A DNA stretch of 64,000 nt from Progne subis subis (GCA_022316685.1 JAKJHU010001339.1:1-64000), one strand, 5' to 3'; shown: positions 32,601-43,723, counted from the first letter of the stretch. Notes: a model not told the origin generated them from the sequence alone. Program-made: numbers and translations.

Positions 32601-33372
32601 TGTGATTCCAAGGAAATCCTGAGTCATCTTTGGGTTCCTTTCTTTCTGTTTCTCTTTCAAGGGGAATATTAATGTTGCCCCTGAGTCTCCAAGAGAGGAC
32701 CCCATGAACAGGGCTGCAGCTGAGGAAGCTTCATCTGGCACCGAGAGCTGCGGGAAGAGTTCCCCAGAGCCCGAGGAGCCTGGTAAGGAGAGAGCCCACG
32801 TTGGTTTGGAGAGGTGTGAGACGGCTGCTCTGAGCCTGCCTGGGACAGGAAGGGAGATCAGAAGAGCTGAGTTCTTGTCTGCAGGGCTGCTGCTTCCTGG
32901 TGCCTTTAGTTCCAATCCTGCAGTGGCACAAGCTCCCCGAGCCCTGCCCTCCACGCTTCTCCAGAGGCTCTGACACTGAGTCCTCTGCTGTGGCAAGAGA
33001 GCTGGGACTAAACCTGACCTTGTGGGAGTTGTGTCACCAACCCGTGTGTCCCAGTTTGGTCTGTAACTCAGCTCACAGCACCCTTCAGCTGCAGCCATTT
33101 CAGCCAGGACTGAGGGCTCTCTGTCAGCACAGAGAAAGAACAAGGCTGGGCTTCTTTGGGGGAGCTGGGATTGTTCTGTGTTTCAAGCTCTCGTGGGTGC
33201 CATTTGCACTGTGAGTGCTGAGATTTTATCGAGGTACTTCCATGCTTTACACAGTTTTGGAAACTCGGAAGGATCCCTGTTCTCTAAAGAGCCGGCTTCA
33301 AATTCCCAAGGGAAACGTGCACAAGGGCCAATATTGACTCAGGGTTCTCTTTTCTTCCCAGATCCAATGTGA
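29685..33372 (+). CDS. HSF5: HSF5-like heat shock transcription factor, four exons
   Basis: Exons 29,685-30,537, 30,791-30,978, 32,662-32,782 and 33,362-33,372 join in frame (phases 1, 0, 1) with CAG|GTAGGA, CAG|GTAACC and CTG|GTAAGG donors and give about 390 residues. The first exon holds the HSF winged-helix DNA-binding domain: FPAKLWSLANDP, SVRWDNEARGLLID, FSSFVRQLYRYGFRKV, HYRNPWFRRDRPDLL. This wording is closer to HSF5 than to HSF1-4. About 3.5 internal repeats of 37-43 residues follow (PCGF/PCHF ... RFQELYGE). No obvious trimerisation coiled coil was seen. HSF5 is a testis-expressed meiotic factor in mammals. The start at 29,685 or the ATG nine bases later (GCCATGG) both have good context. 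It is shorter than mammalian HSF5; a lineage-specific paralogue is likely. Confidence 0.82.
30111..30520 (+). repeat. In-frame ~126-bp repeats inside HSF5-like exon 1
   Basis: CCCTGCGGCTTCCA-type unit starts are phased at about 30,113, 30,224, 30,350 and 30,479 (spacing 111, 126 and 129 bases, all multiples of three). They encode a Pro/Arg/Leu/Glu-rich repeat whose function is unknown. Confidence 0.8.
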
Positions 33373-34457
33373 TCGACGTCTCCTGGAGGGGTGCCCTGCA
33401 TGGCAGGAAGAGGCAGAGGGACAGCCTGTGACTGCCAGGCAGGTAGAACCCCTCCCTCTGTCTATAGTAATATATTTAGAATTATAGTTATCTTTATCTC
33501 TATAATTGTCATTTATAGATATACAGTACATTTATAGATCTATAGTTGCATTTAAATGCTTATATAGTTATAGACTGTTAAAATTATATATATATATTTA
33601 GATTTCTTTAGTTATATTCTTGTATACATACTTATATCTGTAGATATACATAGTTACATTTATATATGTAGATAGTTATATTTATATATATATAGTTATT
33701 TTTATAAATGTACATAGTTATGTACTTATAGCAACATGGGTGTTTAGGTCCATAGATTAGTATCTGCATAGGTAGAGACTAGTTTTTAACCCCTTTCCCT
33801 GTCTCCCTTTGTGCTTTTCCCCCTGTGCCCTCGCTGTCCCCTGTCCCTGTGCTGGCTCCGAGCTGGCGGCCGGGCCGGGCGGAGCAGCAGCTGCAGCCCC
33901 GGGTGTCCCTGGAGCGCTGGGAGCTGCCGCTGGCCCCAGGCGCTGTCCCCTGAGGAGCTGCTGAAGGACGGTGAGACTGAGGGGGCTGAGGGGGCTGAGG
34001 GCATGGAGGGGGCCAGCAGGGAGCACAGAGGGCTCCGGGACTGCAGCTCTGCCAGGCCTTGGAGCCAATTCCAGAGCCTCCACCTTTGCCACAGCTGCCC
34101 TGAGGACCCTGAGGACAGGTGGAGACCGACAGGAGCCAGCAGGGAGAAGCTGAAGGCCGCCAGCTCCAGCAGTGAACAGGGAGCTGCTGCTGCCAGCCCA
34201 GAGCCTGGGTGAGGCCACAGGGCCGGAGAGGCAGGGTGGGGGGGAGGATGGTGTGGGCTTTGGCCCTGGGCTTTGGCCAAACATTTTCTTTCTAAGCCTC
34301 CTGGGGAAGCACTGAGATTTTCCCTGACTGAAGGGCAGGTGCTGCCAAAGGAAACATCCCGATCCTGACTCAGTGTTCCCTTTGCTTCCCAGATGTCCCA
34401 TCTGCTGTCCCTGTCCAGGAGAGCTGCTCTGCACGGGAGGAAGCAAGGATGGAATGA
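33338..34457 (+). repeat. ~1-kb tandem duplication of the HSF5-like last-exon region
   Basis: The acceptor region GACTCAGGGTTCTCTTTTCT with the following exon (33,362 on) has a second version at about 34,368-34,457 (GACTCAGTGTTCCCTTTGCT). In both, an AT-rich TATA-repeat tract follows. The second acceptor (AG at 34,391-34,392) would continue exon 3 in frame for 21 codons to TGA at 34,455-34,457, against only three codons to TGA at 33,370-33,372 in the first. Either could be the real 3' end. Confidence 0.65.
33460..33770. repeat. TATA-rich simple sequence
   Basis: Imperfect TATAGTTA and TTTATAGATA repeats. A related AT-rich tract at 34,530-34,960 follows the duplicated exon. No coding is supported. 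Confidence 0.8.
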
Positions 34458-34959
34458 AGGGCTTTGAAGATGGGGTGGCTGGAATCCCTCTTCTTAGACT
34501 TCTGTTTCAAGATATAGGGACTTAAGAGATTTATTGCTGTATATTTGTATGGATGCAGTTACCTAGTCACAGATAGTTTGTTTTATGTATCTATTTATAT
34601 ATATATATTGTATGTAATACATAATATTTATTCTCTATTTACTTCTGTATATGGAGGTGGTTATATATGTATATCTTTCTGTTTCAACATATATGGAGAT
34701 GTACAGTTGTATAATTGTATAGATTGAGTTCTTGGTAGAGGGCTATTTAGATAGAGATAATGATATTTTTGTATTCCTCGATGGGTTTTAGATTGCTTAT
34801 AGTAATATGTAATAAATTAAGTTGTTAAACACCTTACTGATCTTTGTGTATAGTGAGTTGTTGTAGAGGTTAGCAATAAATTAAATTTTTGTTAACTGAA
34901 GTTGATATTTGTATATTTTTCCATATCAGTGTTATAAAAATCTAATAAATTTTTTTAAC

Positions 34960-36529
34960 TTAAATTGAGATTGGCATAGTTCTATATTGTCAGCGTGGGT
35001 GTAGCAATTTGTAATAAATGACATTTTAAATGTGAAATCAATTCTTGTGTATTTGTCAAGAGCAGTGCAGCTGTAGCAATCTGCAAGAAATTACAATTGT
35101 CAACTGCGACGGGTGTTTTGTGATTTGTGCTATCCAGAGCAATGAGCAGATGTAAATGCTGGAGGATTTTGGCCATGGAATTCTCCAGCCATGCCCAGCA
35201 CATGCCCCACCTGCACTCAGGCTGGGCAAGGCAAGCGCAGATTTGGGATGGCAGCAGAGCCACACCTTGGCCAAGAACTCCCTGCAAAGGCCAGCTGAGA
35301 AAACTCTGGGACTCCATGGAGCTTAGAACTGCAACCAGAGCCACCCAGGGAGGACAAATCCAGCCCCCATGCCACGGGCAGCTCTTTGGGAAGCGCTCCA
35401 AGGGTCCCTCTGAAGGTCATCCTGGAGCCCAGAAGCCAACAGGGATCCTGAGCCAGCTCCGCTGCCTTGGGCAGCACTTTGGCAAAGGAGCTGCAGCAAG
35501 GGGGAGGCAGCAGTGACTGTGACTGCTGCAGCAAGGGCATGAAGGAAGGGCCAGGGACACTTGTGCTGAGATGCTCCCGAATCCAGAGGGATGGGGGAGA
35601 ACTGGGAAGCAGCAAGTTCTCAGAGCCACTGCAATGCTGGAAGCCCTTGGTGTGCAGTTCCCTGCAGGAACTGGCAGGGGAGTTGCTGCCAGGATCAGCA
35701 GGAGCAGGAGGCAGCAGGATCTGCTCCTTTTCCTGCCTCTGTGTCCAGGTCAGGCTGGGATGGCCCCTGCTCCCACAGAGCCCCTGCCCATGGAGGCTGC
35801 AGGGTAAAAGCAATCCCACTGCAGAGAGAGGCTTTGCAGTTGGAGCCCACTGCCCTTGTGTTTGGGGCTTGAATGGCTCTCATGGCAAAGCACAGCAGGG
35901 AACCAGGGCTTTGGGAGGCAGAGCCTTCAGAGGGAAAGAGAGATCAGGCACTCACATGCCTGAAACTCCTGCAGCTCTCTGCTTTTGTAGAATGAGCAAG
36001 AAGCAAGCTGGGGAGAGGCACAAGCAGTCCTTCGAAAAACCATGGTGCCTAACAAGTGCTGTGGGAGAAGAAAAACAGGGAGCAACCTTGCCTTGTTTTC
36101 ATAGCCTGCATCTTTTGCAGAGGAGACAATGGGATGTACAGGAGGGGAGGGGAGGAATAACTGTGATAACCCAGTCTGCCTTGCTGTGTACTGATAGACT
36201 TTGCAGCAGTGAACATTACAGGTAATGCCAGATTCTTATTTAGCACCGTGACACACTGCTGCTTCACTGCAAAACTGCCTCAGTGGGGAGAAAATCAGCT
36301 TAATTTATTGTCAGTTTAATAGATGTGGTGAGAAACATGGACATTGATTAAAAGAGGTTTTCTAACCATCTGACACAGAGACAATAAAGCAAGGGTGCCT
36401 GGCATTGGGCCAAGAGCACACTATATTAACAGAGAACTGTTCCTTAAAAGCACCAGTCTGTTACATATTAGTTTCAATTCCCGCAGCAGATCAATCTTCT
36501 CTCTCTGGCCCCAGTGGGTCTTCTAAATT
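34960..36529. other. Intergenic DNA, nothing recognised
   Basis: Mixed-composition DNA without tandem repeats. Several open frames up to 252 codons (35,467-36,225) show no domain, no biased composition and no splice logic, so none is called. Confidence 0.4.
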
Positions 36530-36983
36530 CCGCCTTTAGGGCTCTGGTCTCTGTTATGCTCACCTGGTACTGATTATCTACTCGTTCTTTGGGCCCCAAA
36601 ACTGGGAAACAGAAGTTTGGAAGATGGCCAAAAAAACAAAAGAGCATGAGCAAGGAGACGAGGTGAAAAGTTCAACTCAGAGGATGACCATGTGCTTCAT
36701 CCCCAAAGACCCCGACGACCACCAGAGTGATCAATAAGGAGCAGTGCGCAGCCGCAGATAGGCGTGGAACTAATTTTAATACGAAGCGGGGACAGGCGGG
36801 GTTAGAAAATGAATATGCATTAGGCGTATCGTATAACCCGAGTTTGTAGAGATAAAAAGGGAGAAACAAAGCTCCCAGGGGTGCATGTCTTTGAGGAGTT
36901 ATCCCCATGCACCTCAGCGCTGAATAAATTCATACCTACTCTCATAAGCACTCTGTGAGTTCTAGAGTCTTCTCTCCGCACAT
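36530..36983 (+). mobile_element. LTR related to the ERV-B LTR
   Basis: It shares the ERV-B LTR arrangement: TTTTAATAC...GCGGGGA, an ATGCAT-containing stretch, a TATA-like GAGATAAAAAGGG near 36,850, a GTGCATG...GAGTTATCCCC segment, AATAAA near 36,923 and a CA end near 36,983. The left border and a target-site duplication were not resolved, so the copy may be partial. Confidence 0.6.
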
Positions 36984-37650
36984 CAGGGCAGGAGCCTGGG
37001 AGTCAAACGCTTGGAAAAAGAGAGCTGGCAAAGCCAGCCCAAGGTGCAGGAGGCATTTGGCTGGAGGCAAGAGGGAGCTGGTACTGCCAGCACGGGAAGG
37101 GGCTCCAGGCACAGGAGCTGGCCGGCGGCAGGAGCAGCTCCTGCTGGCACTGCCAGGGAAGGACTGGCAGCACTGCAGGAGCAGCGGGCACATCGCTGAT
37201 GGACAGCTGACAAGTTTGAGCGGGCCAACCGAGGGACAAGAGAGGCTGCTGCTTGTTGGAAAAGTACTTGATGGCATGGCCAGATCAGTCTCAGGAAGGT
37301 CAGAGTGTTCCAGTCCGTGCCATTATGCAAAATGCCTTCCTGCACAGGGTCCCCATGTCCCAACAGAAGCAGCAGCAGCACTCCCTGACACAATGCATTT
37401 TATTCATTGTGAAAAGTGCATATTATATGGCTCTATGCAAGATATTTACTATATGGATTATGTTGTATTGGTTGTTAATGTTGTATTAATATTTTGATAG
37501 TATGGTAAATGTTGTTTTGTAGTTAAAATGTAGTTTTTATGTACCAACCACAGGAAAACGTAAATCTTTCAGAGAAAAAAGAATTTACTACTTCCTTATC
37601 AGAAGAGACCAACTCCTCCTGCCTCGCTCAGCCCTGTGGACGCCATAGAG
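36984..37650. other. Unannotated DNA before a terminal LTR
   Basis: No recognised coding. Right-hand sequence from about 37,540 may be residual retroviral 3' sequence, because a purine tract (37,652-37,665) precedes the next LTR. Confidence 0.35.
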
Positions 37651-37665
37651 ATTAAAGGAAAAAAG

Positions 37666-37962
37666 TGATACTAACCAGAGACAATTCTTTGTTTGAATGG
37701 AATCTAAGCATCATGTATGAAATGTATGAATATTCAACAGGCTATTTATTGCTTTTAAGAGATAATCCTTTGTTAACAGGGGTCCTTCTCCAGAGCTTTT
37801 TTGCTCAGGGAGGCACCCAGATGTCTTTAACTTTGTTTTTATTGTCTCCTATTGTCCTAACTCTAATTGTTCCACTTTTTTACTCTAATTCTATTTTTAT
37901 AACCATCTTATTTACTATTAAACTTTCAAAATTTTAAAAACAAGTGATTGGCGTTTTTCACA
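37666..37962 (+). mobile_element. LTR at the right edge of the 13-kb block
   Basis: It starts TGATAC after ATTAAAGGAAAAAAG (polypurine-like) and ends GCGTTTTTCACA. The A/T-rich 3' part (TTTACTATTAAACTTTCAAA) is the R-U5-like end of a familiar avian ERV LTR type. Immediately to the right begins the second copy of the flanking duplication, so this LTR marks the boundary of the inserted block. Confidence 0.65.
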
Positions 37963-38446
37963 CAGAGGGAGGAAATTCCCAGAATTCCCGCTGGGATTTG
38001 GTGGGGTTTTTTTTGTACCTTCCAAGGGGGAAACTGAGGCACAGAGTGGTTTTTATTAAAGAATTCCCCAAAATTCCTGGAATTCTGAGGGAGTGAGGGG
38101 TCTCTACTTCAATTTAGGAGGGAAACTGAGGCACGGGGAGGATTTCCTGGTGAGAAAATTCCCCAAATTCCTGGGATTTCTGAGGGAGCCACCCCGATTC
38201 CTGGGAAGGAAACTGAAGCACAGAGAGGATGGCCTCAGACCAAAAATTTCCCCCCAAAATCCCTGAAATATCCCAACAATTCCGAAAAAATCACTGAAAA
38301 ATCCCCCAAAAAACCACCAAAAATTGCCCCCCAAAACCCCACAAAAATATCATTAAAAAATCCACAAAAAATTCCCCCCAAAACTCCCAGAAAAATCCTC
38401 AAAAATTGCAAAAAAAAAACCACCTCCAAAAACTGCTAAAAATTTC
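37963..38446. repeat. Right copy of the ~0.5-kb flanking duplication
   Basis: Same order of blocks as 24,273-24,834, with one ~82-base internal unit fewer and scattered substitutions. It continues into A/C-rich DNA (AAAATCCCCCAAAAATC type) to about 38,600 that is not shared after about 38,446. Confidence 0.85.
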
Positions 38447-38639
38447 CAAAAATAAATCCCAGAAAATCTCCACAAAAAATCCCCCAAAACCACTAAAATT
38501 TGCCAAGAATTTCCCAGAAAAGTCCCCCAAAGATCCAAAAAAGAAATCCCCCAAAAATCACCTAAAAAACCTCCAAAAAAATCCCCAAAACCTCTCCAAA
38601 TCTCCCCAGAATTCCCCATGGACTTTCCCCACATCCCCC

Positions 38640-41600
38640 TATGGAATTCCATGCAGATTTTCCCCACTGCCCCCCAGAATTCCCCATGGATTTTCCCCCA
38701 CATTCCCCCAGAATTCCCTGTGGATTTTCCTGCTCCCCGCGCCCTCACCGCAGCGTCCAGTTCCCGTTCCCATCCCCATTATCCCCATTCTCCCCACTCT
38801 CCCCATTCTCCCCCATCCCCATCCCCACCCCGCAGGTGCCGCAGCCTGTCGGTGCAGCGCAGCTGCGGCAGCGCCATCCTCTCGCCCATCTCCCTCTCCC
38901 GCCCCTCCAACCCCTCCCGCAGGGCGAATCCCGGCATTCCCGCTCCTCCCGGCGCCTGGAGCGGCCGCGGCCCCGGCTCCGGGCTCATCTCGGCCGGCCC
39001 CGGGCCCCTCGCTCCCACCAGCGCCGCGCCGAGCGCTGCCGGCGCCGCCGGATCTCGGCCGCCTCCCGGCGCGGCCGCTCCTCTCCCTCCTGGCGCGCCC
39101 GGCGCCGGCAGCTGCGGCTGAAATGGGAGCAGAGCTCCCGATCCAAGGAATTCCCAGCGCCGGCCGCCGCTCCCGCTCCGGCTCCGGAGGAGGAGGAACC
39201 CGGCAGCGGGCGTCGTGCGGGAAGACGCCGAGGGCGCGGCGCGGCCGGCACGGGCGGCACCGCGGCGGCGCCGGGACGCGTGGAAGCCGTCGGCAGCGGC
39301 ACCGGCGGGAGACGCGCTCCGGGCGCCGCGGGATTCCCGGGATTTCCCGCGGAGCCGCCGGCCGCGGCGGGCCCAAGGGGAAGCGCCGGGGGTCGCGGGC
39401 GCAGCGGTTCCCGCGGAGGCCGCGGCGGAAGAAGCGCCGGGGGACGCCAGGAAGGCGCCGAGGGCCGGGCGCGGCGGAAGGCCGGAGCCGCGGCGCGGAG
39501 CGGGAGAAGGAGGAAGGGCCCGAGGCGCCGGGGGCGCGCCAGGGAGAAGGAGAAGGAGTCGTTGGGCAGCGCGCGCTGCACCTGGGGGACGCAGACTGGG
39601 GAAATGGGCTTCGGGGGGTTATTCTGGGGGTGTTTTGGGGTTTTGTTTTGGATTGGTTTAGATTTCTTTCGGAGTTTTTTTGAATTTTTTTCAGATTTTT
39701 TTTTTCAGATTTTTTTCAAAATTTTTCGGTTTTTTTATTTTTGGGAATTTTTAAAAAATTTTTTCCTGATTTTTTTTCATCTTTTTTCAGATTTCTTTCA
39801 GATTTTTTTAAAAACTTTTTTTGATCTTTTTCTCATTTTTGGGGTTTTTAACAGAAGGACGCCGGGCCCGAGGCACCGGGGTCACGCACGAGGGAGAAGG
39901 AGTCGTTGGGCATCACGCGCTGCACATGGAGGAGAGGGGGAAAAACGGGGTTTGGGGATTTTGGGGGGATATTTTTCAGATTTTTGGGGGGTTTTTGGAT
40001 TTTTTTCAGATTTTTGGGGATTCTTTCGGAATTTTTTTCAGATTTTTCTTGGTTGTCTTCGGATTTTTTTTTGGATTTTTTTTGAGTGCTTTCAGATTTT
40101 TTAAAAATATTTTTCAGATTTTTTGGGGGATTTTTTTTGTTTCTTTTTGGGATTTGGGGGTTTTTTTCAGATTTTTTTTTTTTTTTCAGATTTTTTTTTT
40201 TTCCCCCCCAGATTTTTTTGGGATTTTTTCCTGATTTTTTCCAGATTTTCTTTTAAGATTTTTTCCTGATTTTTTTTTTTTTTTTTTTTAATTTTTTTCA
40301 GGCTTTTTTTCAGACTTTTTTTCTGATTACTTTTTAATTTTTTCCCCGATTTTTAATGGAATATTCTTGGAATTTTTTAGGTTTTTTTTCCTTTTTTTCC
40401 CCGATTTTTTCTAGATTCTTCTTTCTTTAAAATTTACTCTAAAATTCTAAAACGCCAAAAAAAAAAAAAAAATCCCCCCAAAATTGCAAAAAAATTCAAA
40501 AAATCCCCCCAGAATCCCATTTTTCCCCCCAAATTCCCATTTTTCCACCCGGAATTCCCTTTTTTTTCCCAGAATTCCCGTTTTTCCCCACCTCAGCCAG
40601 CTGGAAGCACATGTGGTGGCAGAGCAGATCGAATTTCTCCCCTCCCGGCCAGAACCCAGCTCCCGTTTTTCCCCCAGAATTCCCATTTTCCCCCAGAATT
40701 CCCATTTTTCCTCCAAAATTCCCATTTTTTTCCCCCAGAATTCCCATTTTTCCCCAGAATTCCCATTTTTCCCCAGAATTCCTGTTTTTCCCCACCTCAG
40801 CAAGCTGGAAGCGCATGTGGTGCAGAGCAGATCCAATGACTCCAAACCCCCAAAACTCCCATTTTTCACCCCGAATTCCCTTTTTTTCCCCCAGAATTCC
40901 AGTTTTTCCCCCAAAATTCCCATTTTTTCCCCCAGAATTCCCGTTTTTCCCCACCTTGGCCAGCTGGAAGCTCATGTGGTGCAGAGCAGATGGAATTTCT
41001 CCCCCCAGGTGGGAATCCAATGACTCCAAACCCCTAGAATTCACGTTTTTCCCCTGGAATTTTTTGAATTTTCCCAGGAATTTGGGGATTTTCCCAGGAA
41101 TTTTTTTGATTTTCCCATAGTTTTCCTGGGAATTTGGGGATTTTCCCAGGAATTCTCGGGGTTTTCCCAGGAATTACGGTGTTTTTCCCGTGTTTCCCCA
41201 GTGCTCTCCCTGTGCTCTCCCGGTGTTTCCTTGATCTATCCCAGTGTTTTCCCGGTGTTTCCCAGTGTTGTCCTGGTGTTTCCTGGTGTTTTCCCAGTGT
41301 TCTCCTGGAGCTTTCCCTGGTGTTTCCCGGTGTTTTCCCGTTGTTTTCCCGGGAATTCTCTCTCCCCTGCGGCGGAAGGGCGCCCCCAGCAGCCCCAGGG
41401 CGAGGCCCAGGGCGATTCCGAGCGCCAGCGCCGCTCCCAGCGGGGACGGACGGAGACAGCGCGGGAACGGGCGCGTCCCGGGACACGGACACACGGACAC
41501 ACGGACACGGGGACACACGGACACACGGACACGGGGACACACGGACACGGGGACACACAGACATGTGGGCACACGGACATGGGGATACAGGGGAATGGAC

Positions 41601-42730
41601 ACACGGACAGGGATACACGGACACACGGACACGGGGATGGACACGGGGATACACGGGATGGACACACGGACACGGGGATACACGGACACAGGGATATGGG
41701 GATACACAGGATGGACACATGGACACGGGGATACACGGAGACAGGGATATGGGGATACACAGGATGGACACACGGACACATGGATACACAGACAGACAGG
41801 GACACGGGGACACAGACACGGGATGGACACACGGATACGGGGATGGACAGGGGGGGACAGATGGGGACGGACAGACAGAGGGACAGGAGGGGTCAGACAC
41901 ACAGAGGGATTGGAGAGCACAGACAGAGGGACAGACAGAGGGACAGCAGCCTGGGGACACACAGGGGTCACCGCAGAAAGAAGGGGACGAATCCCAGTGT
42001 CACCAAACACCAGCTTGGAAACGGAGTGACAGCACCAAATTCCAAGTGCTGGATCCCAAAAATCCCAGTGCTGGATCCCAAAATCCCAGCGCTGGATCCC
42101 AAAATCCCAGCACTGGATCCCAAAAATCCCAGTGCTGGATCCCAAAATCCCAGTGCTGGATCCCAAAAATCCCTGTCCTGTATCCCCAAAATCCCAGTGC
42201 CAGCACAAATTCCCAGTGCTGTATCCCAAAAATCCTAGTGCTGTACTCCAAAACCCCTGTCCTGTATCCCCAAAATCCCAGTGCTTGTGTCCCCAATTCC
42301 CAGCTTTGTCCCCCAATTCCCGATTTTCCCTCCATGAATTCCCGATTTTTGCCCCCCCATTCCCTCTTTCCCAATTCCTGATTTCCCTCTCCAGCCCCCT
42401 CTTTCGCAATTCCCGATTTTCCTCCCCGATTCCCTCTCTCCCTCCCCTAATTCCCTCTTTCCCTCCTCGAATACCCTGTTTTCCATCCCCTAATTCCCTC
42501 TTTCCCTCCCCAATTCCCTCTTCCCCAATTCCCCATTTTCCCTCCCCAATTCCCGATTTTTCCCCCATTCCCGATCCCCTTTCTCACCGCGGCCTCGCTC
42601 AGCTCCGCCACATCCCGGGATCGGCTCCGGCCGGGGATTCCCGGCGATCCCAAAAACCTCCCCGGAATTCCCAAAGGTCCTCCCGAAGTTCCCCATCCTT
42701 CTCTTCCCTGTCCCACAAAACATTTTCCCT
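38640..42730 (-). CDS. Unidentified minus-strand gene, scattered exons
   Basis: Candidate pieces in transcription order: 42,590-42,680 ([11 protein letters not shown], donor GTGAGA); 41,370-41,460 (hydrophobic [19 protein letters not shown] followed by RRR, a single membrane segment); three copies of a HHM-FQLAE exon at 40,500-41,030; 39,885-39,925 (acceptor [17 protein letters not shown]); 39,000-39,590 (same start, [12 protein letters not shown], then a long Arg-rich stretch with a helical [14 protein letters not shown] segment); and 38,830-38,990 ([15 protein letters not shown]). CpG density and splice signals argue for a real gene; the family was not recognised. It would be divergent from the STAG3-like gene across the promoter at 43.2-43.4 kb. 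Frame breaks are likely, as in neighbouring genes. Confidence 0.4.
39655..40445. repeat. T-rich low-complexity tracts
   Basis: TTTTTTCAGATTTTTT and GGGGATTTTTT blocks flank the small exon-like island at 39,885-39,935. The strand asymmetry is strong. No coding is supported outside that island. Confidence 0.8.
40500..41040 (-). repeat. Tandem repeat carrying three copies of one exon
   Basis: Three units of about 160-190 bases each hold CCCACCTYRGCCARCTGGAAGC (plus strand) followed by CAYGTGGTG and GAGCAGAT, at about 40,597-40,630, 40,793-40,832 and 40,957-40,992. On the minus strand each encodes HHM(C/R/S)FQLA(E/K) ending at a GTGGGG donor. Spacers are CCCAGAATTCCCATTTTT repeats. One copy is presumably the original exon. 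Confidence 0.75.
41470..41965. repeat. GGACACACGGACACGGGG minisatellite
   Basis: Degenerate 10-25-base units of GGACACACGG, ACACGGGGAT and GGATGGACAC. All long open frames on both strands here are repeat artefacts. Confidence 0.9.
42045..42310. repeat. CCAGTGCTGGATCCCAAAAT minisatellite
   Basis: About ten units of 19-24 bases, fairly clean at 42,045-42,180, decaying to the right into CCTGTATCCCCAAAATCC and then AATTCCC-rich DNA to about 42,570. Confidence 0.88.
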
Positions 42731-42749
42731 TTTGTCTCCGGCTCCGCCC

Positions 42750-43185
42750 CGGGGGGCGGAGTTTGGGATTTGGGATCGGGAATTTGGGATTTGGGATCGG
42801 GAATGCGATTGGCACTGGGATTTTTTGGGATCGGGAACGGGGCAGGGAATGGGATGGGGAATGGGGTCAGGGCTGGGAATGGAATTTGGGTGGGGGAAAC
42901 TGGTCAGGAATGGGATTTGGGATCGGGAATGGGATCCAGACCCCCCCCCCCCCAGACCCCTCCAAATCCCAAATTCCCCCTCAGAATTCCCAGGTTTGGG
43001 GGGATTTTTAGGAACCCCCATTCTATAGGAGACCCCGAATCTACGGGGATCCCCCGACCCCCTACAGCCCCCCCCAAACTCCCAGACCCCTCCCGGCCCC
43101 TCTAAACCCCTCCAGGCCCCTCCAAATCCCAAATTCCCCCTCAGAATTCCCAGATTTGGAGTTTTTTAGGGATCCCCTCCTTTCC
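42750..43185. other. GGGATTTGGGATCGGGAAT and C-rich simple DNA
   Basis: The left half repeats GGGATCGGGAAT; the right half is C-rich (CCCCTCCAAATCCCAAATTC repeated at about 42,957 and 43,120). No coding is supported. Confidence 0.7.
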
Positions 43186-43189
43186 CGGA

Positions 43190-43357
43190 GCCGCCCCGCC
43201 GCGATTTTGGCGCCAAGAGTCATGTGACCGGTGAAACCACACCCACCTCTCATCCACCCCGCCCATCTGGGTCACGTGACTTGGTGTGGCCACGCCCCCT
43301 CCGGAGGAGCAGGCACCTGCCGGCCGCCATTTTCTTTTGTCGCAAAGCGAGGCGCGC
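43190..43357 (+). promoter_or_regulatory. CpG-rich bidirectional promoter next to the STAG3-like gene
   Basis: Contains the palindrome TTGGCGCCAA (43,207-43,216, E2F-type), GTCATGTGAC (43,219-43,228), the palindrome GTCACGTGAC (43,271-43,280, E-box), CCGCCC-type boxes and GCCGCCATTTT (about 43,325, YY1-like). GCGCGC|GTGAGG at 43,358 could be the donor of a noncoding first exon. Mammalian STAG3 is a known E2F6-silenced germ-line promoter, and the MGA/MAX partners of that complex bind CACGTG, so the arrangement fits the gene to the right. Confidence 0.6.
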
Positions 43358-43439
43358 GTGAGGTGTCGGGGTTCGCGCGGGGTTTTTTGGGGGGAGTTTT
43401 TGAGTATTTTCGGGATTTTCAGCCCCGCCAAGGTGAGGG

Positions 43440-43722
43440 AGGGGTGCATGGGGGTTTCGTAGGTTCCTTGAGGAGGGGTTTGGGGAGCTGAGAGGTTCCG
43501 AGCCCCTCCCTCAGTGGGAGCAGGGGGGTGTTATGAGGGGGAGCTTCACTCCCCTCCTGCCGGGGTGGGGTTTGTGAGGGAGGGACTTCACCTCCAGCCC
43601 TCAAATTAAAGTTTGTGAGGGTTTGAGAGGCTTAAAAAGGTCCCGACCTCTCCTCTCTGGGCGATTAGTGAGGGAACGGCTTCACTCCCCTCATTCCGGA
43701 GGGGTTTTGTGAGGGAGGGACT
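43440..43722. repeat. GTGAGGG...CTTCACCTCC tandem units
   Basis: Units with TTTGTGAGGGAGGGACTT, CCCTCAAATTAAAGTTTGTG and GAGGGTTTGAGAGGCT, each about 100-110 bases, continue on the other side of the solo LTR at 44,353-44,560. Confidence 0.75.
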
Positions 43723-43723
43723 T

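Noticed and set aside
33778..34212. Open frames near the HSF5-like 3' end as an additional gene
   Set aside because: They lie in the duplicated last-exon interval, have no domain and no consistent splice phases.
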